Below, piece after piece: positions 1-6,800 of a stretch of DNA of 7,924 nt. The position numbers and the translations under genes were made by a program. The number at the start of each line of letters is the position of its first letter. The stretch's first letter is position 1. The notes under the pieces are model-generated. The model made no database searches. It was not told where the DNA came from and worked only from the letters and a program-made list of their open reading frames with translations. Source of the stretch: Lachnospiraceae bacterium (lineage in GTDB: Bacteria > Bacillota > Clostridia > Lachnospirales > Lachnospiraceae); the NCBI GenBank assembly GCA_900772675.1, contig CAAGRM010000112.1, forward strand, positions 1 to 7,924, given 5' to 3'.

Positions 1-260
1 CTCGTTCCGATTGAGTAGTAGAAAAACAGCATAATGATCGTAAAGATGTCGAGACTGCTCGGCGGAATCAGAATCCAGCTCACCAGACGCCAGATCTGGC
101 CATGCAGAATATAGTATGGTTCCAGCGTCAGATACTGTCTCATGATGGGAGCCGCAAGCGCAATAATATATCCCGCAATGTACGTTACGATAATATACAT
201 CGTGAGGTGGCTTAATGCATATCTCCCATATTTTCGCTCCATTTTGTCTAAAAAATTCAT
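1..260 (-). CDS. Rhomboid-like integral membrane protein, N-terminal part only
   Basis: The first 86 codons of a membrane protein are visible, and the gene continues past the left edge. The ATG at 260-258 is preceded by a GGAAGAG ribosome binding site (266-272) about 5 bases upstream. The protein begins with a short charged cytoplasmic stretch (MNFLDKMERKYGRY). A hydrophobic segment follows at about residues 19-38, and a second begins near residue 70 (LDIFTIIMLFFYYS). Between them lies LHGQIWRLVSWILIPP, which resembles the 'G-x-W-R-L-x-T' element between the first helix and loop of rhomboid proteases. The serine and histidine that would show protease activity would lie in the missing part, so an inactive rhomboid-fold membrane protein is equally possible. 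It is transcribed divergently from aroC from its own consensus promoter. Being a real membrane-protein gene is near certain; the rhomboid assignment is moderate. Confidence 0.62.
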   Translation of the reverse strand, partial: MNFLDKMERKYGRYALSHLTMYIIVTYIAGYIIALAAPIMRQYLTLEPYYILHGQIWRLVSWILIPPSSLDIFTIIMLFFYYSIGT

Positions 261-324
261 GCACACTCTTCCTTTTTTTCTTTGTTTTCTTTCGTTCGTT
301 TAGACTGCCCGAAAATACATTCTC

Positions 325-353
325 ATTATACGTGCTGCAATATCGTTTGTCAA
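325..353 (-). promoter_or_regulatory. Perfect consensus sigma-A promoter for the membrane-protein gene
   Basis: Read on the minus strand, TTGACA (353-348) and TATAAT (330-325) are both exact consensus and separated by 17 bases, the optimal spacing. Transcription would start near 318, leaving a leader of roughly 57 bases before the ATG at 260. It lies about 40 bases from the oppositely oriented aroC promoter, so the two could compete or share a regulator. Confidence 0.8.
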
Positions 354-389
354 ACAATATAGCGGTGAATTTAGCCCCGGAAAAAGAGC

Positions 390-418
390 TTTACGAATGT
401 TTTACTTTCCGTTATAAT
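390..418 (+). promoter_or_regulatory. Sigma-A promoter for aroC
   Basis: TTTACG (390-395, four of six consensus) and a perfect TATAAT (413-418) are separated by 17 bases. The start point would be near 425, giving a leader of about 100 bases before the aroC ATG. The spacer carries TACTTTCCG (403-411), a near-copy of a motif repeated twice in the leader. Confidence 0.68.
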
Positions 419-426
419 TTATTTTA

Positions 427-469
427 GAAATACTTTCTGCTTTTCACCTGCACAGCGAAATACTTTCTG
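427..469 (+). repeat. 13-bp direct repeat in the aroC leader
   Basis: GAAATACTTTCTG occurs exactly at 427-439 and again at 457-469, a 30-base period. A shorter relative, TACTTTCCG, sits at 403-411 within the promoter spacer. The first copy falls at the predicted 5' end of the transcript and the second lies inside a hairpin whose loop is TACTTTCTG. The repeats could be protein-binding sites or a local duplication; nothing in the sequence decides between these. Confidence 0.6.
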
Positions 470-490
470 TTTCGTTGTACAGGAACTGTA
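447..490 (+). promoter_or_regulatory. Structured aroC 5' leader with competing hairpins
   Basis: A stem is formed by ACAGCGAAA (452-460) with TTTCGTTGT (470-478): nine pairs, one of them G-U, around the loop TACTTTCTG. It extends across one mismatch by CCTG (447-450) with CAGG (480-483). A second small hairpin, TACAG-GAA-CTGTA (478-490), uses part of the same 3' strand, so the two are mutually exclusive there. No U-tract follows, so this is not an intrinsic terminator. It matches no T-box or other riboswitch core that I recognise. A regulatory role is inference from structure and position only. Confidence 0.45.
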
Positions 491-523
491 GTCAATATAC
501 GAATTTTCAGGAGGACCTTATAT

Positions 524-1630
524 ATGGCAGGATCATCATTTGGTACTATTTTCAGGCTGACAACCTGGGGAGAATCTCATGGAAAGGGTGTAGGCGTCGT
601 TGTGGACGGAGTGCCCGCCGGACTTTCTCTTTCCGAGGAAGATATCCAGGTTTACCTTGACCGCAGAAAGCCGGGACAAAACCGTTTTACTACCAAAAGA
701 AAAGAGTCTGATACGGTTCAGATTTTATCCGGAACCTTTGAAGGAAAAACAACCGGAACACCAATTTCCATGGTGGTATGGAACGAAGACCAGCACTCCA
801 AAGATTACAGTGAAATTGCCTCTTATTACCGCCCGGGCCACGCCGATTACACGTTCGATGCAAAATACGGTTTCCGCGATTATCGCGGCGGCGGACGTTC
901 TTCCGGCCGTGAAACGATTGCGCGCGTAGCTGCAGGCGCCATTGCTGCAAAAATGCTCTCCGAGCTTGGTATCACCGTTTCTGCCTACACCCGTTCCATC
1001 GGAGATGTGGAAATTCAGTCTTTTGATGCGGCAGAAATTGCAAACAATGCCTTAAATATGCCGGATGCGGCAGCGGCCGAAAAAGCCTCTCAGCTTCTGA
1101 ACCGGGCAATGGAAGAAAAAAACTCGGTCGGCGGCGTTGTGGAATGTGTCGTTCATCATATGCCGGCCGGTGTCGGCGATCCCGTGTTTGAAAAGCTTGA
1201 TGCCAATCTCGCCAAAGCTCTCGTCTCCATCGGTGCCGTAAAGGGTGTTGAAATCGGTGACGGTTTTTCCGTTTGCAAGGCTACCGGTCTTACAAACAAT
1301 GATGCGTTCCATATGGAAGCAGACGGCTCCATCGTCAAGCTGACCAACCATGCCGGCGGCATCTTAGGCGGCATCAGTGACGGCAGCGATATCGTTGTCC
1401 GGGCCGGATTCAAACCGACACCTTCGGTTGCCGCTTCTCAGCAGACCATCAATAAGAACGGGGAAAATATCGAAATTGAAATCAAAGGACGCCACGATCC
1501 GATCATCGTTGCGCGTGCCGTTGTTGTTGTTGAATGCATGACGGCCCTTGTCATGGCAGATGCACTGCTTCTCGGCATGAGCTCCAAAATGGACAATGTG
1601 AAGCAAATCTGGGCTCCTGATTCGAATTAA
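524..1630 (+). CDS. aroC: Chorismate synthase
   Basis: This enzyme catalyses the last step of the shikimate pathway: the FMN-dependent anti-1,4-elimination of phosphate from 5-enolpyruvylshikimate-3-phosphate to give chorismate, precursor of aromatic amino acids and folate. It acts in the cytosol as a tetramer. The product is 368 residues, normal for the family. The first signature GESHG is at residues 16-20 with conserved His18. RPGHADYT (103-110) supplies conserved His106, and YRGGGRSSGRET (120-131) is the second signature. A KPTPS segment lies near residue 297, and the C-terminal signature RHDPIIVARAVVVVE starts at residue 323. The ATG at 524 has a full AGGAGG (509-514) with 9-base spacing, which fixes the start. 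It is apparently monocistronic: it has its own promoter, no gene follows on the same strand, and a terminator lies 50 bases after the stop. No other shikimate gene is present in the window. Nothing in the coding sequence looks damaged. Confidence 0.98.
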   Translation: MAGSSFGTIFRLTTWGESHGKGVGVVVDGVPAGLSLSEEDIQVYLDRRKPGQNRFTTKRKESDTVQILSGTFEGKTTGTPISMVVWNEDQHSKDYSEIASYYRPGHADYTFDAKYGFRDYRGGGRSSGRETIARVAAGAIAAKMLSELGITVSAYTRSIGDVEIQSFDAAEIANNALNMPDAAAAEKASQLLNRAMEEKNSVGGVVECVVHHMPAGVGDPVFEKLDANLAKALVSIGAVKGVEIGDGFSVCKATGLTNNDAFHMEADGSIVKLTNHAGGILGGISDGSDIVVRAGFKPTPSVAASQQTINKNGENIEIEIKGRHDPIIVARAVVVVECMTALVMADALLLGMSSKMDNVKQIWAPDSN

Positions 1631-1682
1631 ACCAGTCTTTTAAACATAATCTCCAATTCTGTTTGAGATATGCTGCATATAG

Positions 1683-1726
1683 AAAAAATGCCTGTGGAAC
1701 GCAATCATTTCCACAGGCATTTTTTT
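1683..1726. terminator. Bidirectional intrinsic terminator between aroC and the lactonase gene
   Basis: ATGCCTGTGGAA (1688-1699) pairs perfectly with TTCCACAGGCAT (1709-1720) around a 9-base loop. The stem is flanked by an A-run on the left (1683-1688) and a T-run on the right (1720-1726), which extend the pairing to 17. Both strands therefore read as a stem followed by U residues. It serves aroC (plus) and the convergent lactonase gene (minus), whose stop codon is only 6 bases beyond the T-run. Confidence 0.93.
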
Positions 1727-1731
1727 GTTTC

Positions 1732-2790
1732 TCAGTGAACACCCTTTTTCGTAATCAGAATACAGTTTGGTGTTTCCACCTTCATGGGACGGCCCTTCTG
1801 AACCAGCACATTTTTCTCATAATCCACTGTGAAGGTTGTAATCGAATTGGACTCATGATTTGCCACCGCAATATGTTTTCCATCCGGGAACATGGCAATA
1901 TCTTTTGGATACTCTCCGCTGATCGGAAGCGCAAATTTCTTTTCCAGACAACCGGTTTCCGGATCGACGCGGAACATTGCTACGGTATTGTCACCGGCTG
2001 TGGAAGTAAACAGATACTGATGATCCGGGGAAAAGCAGATGCCGGACGCAGCATCATGCGCCTGATCCACATTCGCAGATGTCGTACTGATCGACTGAAG
2101 TCTTTCAAATTCCGGGCCACTTTCCGTATCGCGGTAACGGAATACATCTACCTTGTTCATCAGCTCATAAATGACATATGCGTATTTTCCGGACTCACTG
2201 AATACAATTTCTCTTGGACCGGATTCTCGCTCACAGCGCAGAATATCTACCAGTTTCAGACGGTCTCTCTGTGTATTCAGTTTATACATCTTAATCTGGT
2301 CAATGCCGTTGTCGACCGCACATACATATTTGTTGTCCGGTGTCGGAACGACACAGCTGACATGTGGACGGAAATTACGCTCTGCCACACTGCCAAGACC
2401 TTTGTGGAACACGCCATCCATCAGGCTTCCGAGGCGACCGTCCTTATGCGTATGTACAACCGTTACTTTTCCATCATGATAGCCCGCCACGAACAGGTAT
2501 CTTCCGGTTTTATCTACTGACAGATAGCATCCCCGCATGCCGTCGATGTCTACTTTATTGATCGGAGTCAGGTCTCCGTCATCCTCTACTGCAAACACTG
2601 CAACGCCTTCATCCGCAATGGAATACAGATATTTTCCGTTCAGGGAACGGGCAATATGGGAAGAGTTGTTAACCGGTATGACTTTTCGTTCTGTCAGGGT
2701 TCCTTCTTCTACATTTACATCGTATAAATGAATACCGATACTGCTTCCATGGGTATAAGTGCCTACATAAGCTACGTACTCATCCTTCAT
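1732..2790 (-). CDS. Lactonase-family seven-bladed beta-propeller protein (6-phosphogluconolactonase-like)
   Basis: The 352-residue protein matches the Pgl/YbhE-YkgB lactonase family, some members of which hydrolyse 6-phosphogluconolactone, while others process different sugar lactones. It has the family's blade repeats: YVAYVGTYTHG near the N-terminus, RPHVSCVVPTPDNKY (141-155), GPREIVFSESGKYAYV (191-206), ASGICFSPDHQYLF (about 248-261) and YPKDIAMFPDGKHIAVAN (294-311). No signal peptide is seen, so it is probably cytosolic. I prefer ATG at 2790, which has AAAGGA (2806-2801) ten bases upstream. An in-frame GTG at 2820 would add ten polar residues but lacks a ribosome binding site. The blade motif usually written GPRH reads GPRE here, so the substrate and even the activity are uncertain. 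No pentose-phosphate gene is nearby. It has a candidate promoter of its own and ends at the terminator shared with aroC. Confidence 0.88.
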   Translation of the reverse strand: MKDEYVAYVGTYTHGSSIGIHLYDVNVEEGTLTERKVIPVNNSSHIARSLNGKYLYSIADEGVAVFAVEDDGDLTPINKVDIDGMRGCYLSVDKTGRYLFVAGYHDGKVTVVHTHKDGRLGSLMDGVFHKGLGSVAERNFRPHVSCVVPTPDNKYVCAVDNGIDQIKMYKLNTQRDRLKLVDILRCERESGPREIVFSESGKYAYVIYELMNKVDVFRYRDTESGPEFERLQSISTTSANVDQAHDAASGICFSPDHQYLFTSTAGDNTVAMFRVDPETGCLEKKFALPISGEYPKDIAMFPDGKHIAVANHESNSITTFTVDYEKNVLVQKGRPMKVETPNCILITKKGVH

Positions 2791-2842
2791 GTTGTTTTCA
2801 TCCTTTCTGTCTTCTCGCACTTGGTGTGAATTTTCTAAAAAT

Positions 2843-2871
2843 ATTTTAACACAGTTTACGCGCTACGACAA
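2843..2871 (-). promoter_or_regulatory. Candidate promoter for the lactonase gene
   Basis: On the minus strand, TTGTCG (2871-2866, four of six) and TAAAAT (2848-2843, five of six) have a 17-base spacer. The start point would be near 2836, about 45 bases before the ATG. It lies downstream of the sigma-factor gene, so the two genes are probably separate transcripts. Confidence 0.5.
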
Positions 2872-2923
2872 CGAGGAAAACAGATTTTTGTATGTGAGCG
2901 GTAATTAACAGTTATATTCAGAC

Positions 2924-2938
2924 GCAGGATTTTCCTGC
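2924..2938. other. Small GC hairpin downstream of the sigma-factor gene
   Basis: GCAGGA-TTT-TCCTGC forms a perfect six-pair stem with a three-base loop, about 80 bases past the sigma-factor stop. No U-tract follows on the minus strand, so it is not a canonical intrinsic terminator. It could mark a processed 3' end or a Rho-dependent end. The rest of 2872-3015 shows nothing I can assign. Confidence 0.35.
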
Positions 2939-3015
2939 AAAGAAATTTCTCAGATGGTTCGTTGTTTTTTAAGATTGCAAGAATTGAGGTTTCCGCCACA
3001 TACCATTTTTGTTTT

Positions 3016-3543
3016 TTATGCCCTTGTCAGGCTGATTTCTTTTGTCATCATTCCCTGCAGTTTCTTAAGCGCGCGGCTGTACTGGCACTGCAGTGCCTGT
3101 TCACTTTTCTTGCAGAACCCACTGAGCTCTTTGTAGCTGAAGCCATACGCTCTCCCCCAGAAAACACGCTGATCCATCGGCGGGAGATTCTGGATGCAAT
3201 CCTGCATGACCATTCTCTCCTCAATCTCAGATGTTACGACCGCCTCCTCTTCCTTTCTGTTTTCTCTCTGATACTGCGTATAGGAAATCTCATTCCGGTA
3301 ATACTGTTTTCTACGCTGATTTTTGATTTTATTTTTTGCCACACAAAACAGCCATTTCGTCATCTCTTCTCCTTCGAGATCTGCAACAGTTTCAAACTTT
3401 ACCACTAATACCTCCCAGACATCATTCAGCACATCCTTCGCCGTCTCACGGTCGTTGTTTAACTGACCACAGATATAACGGAACAGCACATGACTGTTTT
3501 CCTCGAAGATGACCTGAAAAAATATTTCTTCTTCTCGTTTCAT
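3016..3543 (-). CDS. ECF-like sigma-70 family RNA polymerase sigma factor
   Basis: The 175-residue length fits ECF (group 4) sigma factors, which direct RNA polymerase to a small set of stress or envelope promoters. Region 2 spans about residues 12-80: TAKDVLNDVWEVL (34-46) is the region 2.2 core-binding helix, and TKWLFCVAKNKIKNQRRK (62-79) fits the W-L-x-x-x-A-x-N pattern of 2.3-2.4. A charged linker (about 81-108) precedes region 4. There, IQNLPPMDQRVFWGRAYGFS (117-136) and the helix-turn-helix YKELSGFCKKSEQALQCQYSR (137-157) recognise the -35 element. I chose the ATG at 3543 over the adjacent TTG at 3546; the only upstream purine-rich sequence is a (GA)5 run, a weak ribosome binding site. 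No anti-sigma gene adjoins it on either side. Targets cannot be read from the window. Confidence 0.87.
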   Translation of the reverse strand: MKREEEIFFQVIFEENSHVLFRYICGQLNNDRETAKDVLNDVWEVLVVKFETVADLEGEEMTKWLFCVAKNKIKNQRRKQYYRNEISYTQYQRENRKEEEAVVTSEIEERMVMQDCIQNLPPMDQRVFWGRAYGFSYKELSGFCKKSEQALQCQYSRALKKLQGMMTKEISLTRA

Positions 3544-3550
3544 CAATTTT

Positions 3551-3560
3551 TCTCTCTCTC
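3551..3560 (-). promoter_or_regulatory. Unusual (GA)5 ribosome binding site of the sigma-factor gene
   Basis: In the transcript, five GA repeats end 7 bases before the ATG at 3543. No GGAGG-like sequence is closer, so this dinucleotide run is the only plausible Shine-Dalgarno element. It should bind 16S rRNA weakly, implying low expression. Being a short tandem repeat, it could change length by slippage. Confidence 0.4.
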
Positions 3561-3592
3561 ATATTATTTCGCTGTCCTTCTCTTTTTTGCCC

Positions 3593-3622
3593 ATCATATA
3601 TGTAATGTTTTGAGAGTATCGA
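3593..3622 (-). promoter_or_regulatory. Weak candidate promoter for the sigma-factor gene
   Basis: On the minus strand, TCGATA (3622-3617, four of six) and TATGAT (3598-3593, five of six) are separated by 18 bases. This would start the transcript near 3586, about 43 bases before the ATG. The region is very AT-rich, so chance matches are likely. Autoregulation from an ECF-type promoter was not recognised but cannot be excluded. Confidence 0.3.
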
Positions 3623-3667
3623 AATCTTTCATTTTTTCAGAATATTTCTACTATTCAGCCTTATTAC

Positions 3668-3686
3668 TTTTGCTAATAAAGCAAAA
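3668..3686. repeat. Inverted repeat upstream of the sigma-factor gene
   Basis: TTTTGCT (3668-3674) and AGCAAAA (3680-3686) are perfect inverted copies around a 5-base centre. The site is about 125 bases before the sigma-factor start and 50 bases upstream of its candidate -35. No U-tract follows on either strand, so it is not a terminator. It could be an operator, or a chance palindrome in AT-rich DNA. The remaining spacer, 3687-3755, shows nothing else. Confidence 0.3.
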
Positions 3687-3755
3687 TATCGCACTTTAAC
3701 CCCGTATGATAACGTTTTGATATTTGATCGGAGCTTCAACAAAATTTTCCATCGA

Positions 3756-3805
3756 ACAAAAACAAGGCTCCCGCAGAAAGGAACCTGTTGCCTCTCTGCG
3801 GGAGC
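3756..3805 (-). terminator. Strong intrinsic terminator of purL
   Basis: On the minus strand, GCTCCCGCAGAGAGG (3805-3791) pairs with CCTTTCTGCGGGAGC (3781-3767) over 15 positions with one G-U. The loop is 9 bases and is followed by CTTGTTTTTGTT. It begins 23 bases after the purL stop. The plus strand after the stem is also T-rich (3810-3834), so it may block transcription from both sides and insulate the sigma-factor gene from purL read-through. Confidence 0.93.
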
Positions 3806-3828
3806 TCTGTTTTTATTTATTTCTTTCT

Positions 3829-6800
3829 TTATTTAAAGTAAGCAACACCGGACTCAAAGATCTTCAGATCCTGCTCTCCGTAGATGTTGACTGCTACGCC
3901 GTTGTCACGGCGCTCTGCATGTGCCATCTTACCAAAGACACGACCATCCGGACTGGTAATACCCTCGATTCCACAGTAGGAACCATTGACATTCCAGTAT
4001 TCATCGTTGGTCAGATTTCCGTCTACGTCGCAGTAACGGGTTGCAATCTGGCCATTTGCCATCAGCTTGTCGATCCACTCTTTCGATGCCACGAAACGTC
4101 CCTCGCCGTGGGATGCCGGGTTCGTATAAACACCGCCAAGAGCAGCGCCTGCAAGCCATGGGGATTTATTGGTAACAACCTTTGTATATACCATCTTGGA
4201 AATATGACGTCCGATTGTGTTGAAGGTCAGCGTCGGAGAATCCTCTGTCTGGCCAATGATTTCGCCATATGGAACAAGTCCAAGCTTAATCAGTGCCTGG
4301 AATCCGTTGCAGATACCAAGGGCAAGTCCGTCTCTTTCGTTTAACAGCTTCGTAACCGCTTCTTTGATCTTAGCATTCTGGAATGCCGTTGCAAAGAATT
4401 TTGCGGATCCGTCCGGCTCATCTCCTGCTGAGAAACCACCTGGGAACATGATGATCTGTGCCTGGTTGATCGCTTTTTCAAACGCATCGACAGAGTCGCG
4501 GATATTTTCTGCGGAAAGGTTGGCAAATACCTGGGTGATAACTTTTGCACCGGCACGCTCAAAAGCTCTGGTGCTGTCATACTCACAGTTTGTTCCTGGG
4601 AAGACCGGAATAAATACGGTCGGCTGTGCCAGCTTGTGAGAGCATACATGGATGCTCTTTGCCTGATAACAGCTATCAGCAACCGATGCGTTTTCCTCTG
4701 CCGGTGCTACATTCAGTGTCTCTACCTTCGGAAGCTCTGCACCAGATACTGTCTTGAATACCTTTTCCAGCGGCTTATTCCACGCTGCCACTGCCTCACG
4801 GATGGTGATTTCGGTATCTTTGTAGGAAAGAACCGGTGTTTCTGTCACCTCTCCGATCACCGTATAGGTGCTTGCAAGAGCTCCTACCTGGTCAGCCGAA
4901 ACTTCACAGATCAGATCTGCGATATATGGCGTAAAGAGATCTCTCTCGTCTACATTATGCTCAATTTTTACTCCAAGGGCATTTCCGAATGCCATCTTGG
5001 ATACAGCTGCTGCAATACCCTGACGATCCACAACGTAAGCGGCTTTCACACGGCCATTTAACATATCCTCATGCAGCTTTCTATAGGTTTCCATCACACC
5101 TTCGTACTCCGGCAGCAGATGTGCATCAACCGGCAGATGGATCCATACCAGTTTATCTCCTGCCTTTTTCAGCTCCGGAGATACCACATCTTTCAATTTT
5201 GCCACATCAACAGCGAAAGATACAAGAGTCGGCGGCACATCGATATCATTAAAGGTGCCGGACATACTGTCTTTTCCTCCGATGGACGGAAGACCGTATC
5301 CCATCTGTGCGTCGTATGCACCAAGGAGTGCTGCAAATGGCTGGCTCCAGCGGTGCGGATCTTCGGTCATTCTGCGGAAATATTCCTGGAAGGTGAAGCG
5401 GACTTTGCTGTAATCACCGCCAACAGCCACGATACGGGACAGAGACTCTGTTACGGCATAGACAGCCCCATGGTACGGGCTCCAGCTCGATACATACGGA
5501 TCAAAGCCATAGCTCATCATGGTAACGGTGTTCGTTTTTCCGTCCGGAACCGGCACTTTTGCAACCATGGCCTGCGTTTCAGTCAGCTGATATTTTCCAC
5601 CGTACGGCATCAGTACACTACCTGCTCCGATGGAGGAGTCAAACATCTCAACAAGTCCCTTCTGAGAGCATGCATTAAGGTCAGATAAGGTAGACAGCCA
5701 TTTTTCTTTGACGTCTGCAATGTCCTCACTTCTCTTTAACGGAGTATCCTCTGCTTTTGGGATCTCAACAAAGACATCATTCTCCTGATGTGCGCCGTTT
5801 GTATCCAGGAATGCACGGGAAATATTAACAATCTCTTTTCCTCTCCAGGAAAGTACCAGACGCGGATCCTCGGTTACAACAGCAACCTCGGTTGCCTCCA
5901 GGTTTTCTTCTGCTGCATATTTCAGGAACTGCTCACGGTCTTTTGGATCGATGACAACTGCCATACGCTCCTGGGACTCAGAAATGGCAATTTCTGTTCC
6001 GTCAAGGCCGGCATATTTTTTCGGTACTTTATCCAGATTGATCTGAAGACCAGGTGCCAGCTCGCCGATTGCAACGGAAACTCCGCCTGCACCGAAGTCA
6101 TTACATTTTTTGATCAGAAGGCTGACTTCCTCACGGCGGAACAGTCTCTGCAGTTTACGCTCTGTCGGAGCATTTCCTTTCTGTACTTCCGCACCGCAGG
6201 TCTCGATGGATTCTGTCGTATGTACTTTGGAAGAACCTGTTGCACCGCCGCAGCCATCTCTTCCGGTACGGCCGCCGAGCAGAATGATGATATCTCCCGG
6301 ATCTGAGTTTTCACGGACAACTGCACGACGCGGTGCTGCTCCAAGAACAGCTCCGATTTCCATACGTTTTGCCACATAATTCGGATGATAGATTTCTTTA
6401 ACATATCCGGTTGCAAGGCCGATCTGGTTTCCATAGGAACTGTAGCCGTGCGCTGCTTCACGAACCAGCTTCTTCTGCGGAAGTTTTCCTTCCATGGTTT
6501 CGCTCTGCGGACGGGTCGGATCTGCGGCACCGGTTACACGCATAGCCTGATATACGTAGGTTCTTCCGGAAAGCGGATCACGGATTGCTCCGCCAAGGCA
6601 GGTCGCAGCACCACCGAACGGCTCAATCTCCGTCGGATGGTTGTGTGTTTCATTTTTGAAGTTAATCAGCCATTCTTCGTCTTTTCCGTCTACATCAACC
6701 GGAACGACGATGGAGCATGCGTTGATTTCATCAGACTCCTCCTGGTCTGCCAGTTTTCCTTCGGATTTCAGTTTTTTCATTGCCAGAAGAGCAAGATCCA

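Noticed and set aside
215..427. 70-codon plus-strand frame overlapping the membrane-protein start and both promoters
   Set aside because: It has no ribosome binding site, overlaps the divergent promoters, and has a phenylalanine-rich translation typical of T-rich spacer DNA.
425..523. T-box or tryptophan-type attenuator upstream of aroC
   Set aside because: The leader is too short for a T-box. It contains no T-box consensus core, no leader peptide with tandem aromatic codons, and no terminator hairpin with a U-tract.
1663..2520. 285-codon open frame on the plus strand across the lactonase gene
   Set aside because: It starts within the terminator and is antisense to a clear lactonase-family protein. 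The translation has no recognisable motif.
2818..2820. GTG start for the lactonase gene
   Set aside because: No ribosome binding site lies upstream and the added ten residues are not part of the propeller. The ATG at 2790 has AAAGGA at suitable spacing.
2950..3006. 18-codon minus-strand frame (MVCGGNLNSCNL...) just after the sigma-factor stop, considered as a small anti-sigma or toxin-type peptide
   Set aside because: It has no ribosome binding site, no hydrophobic segment, and sits in AT-rich spacer where such frames occur by chance.
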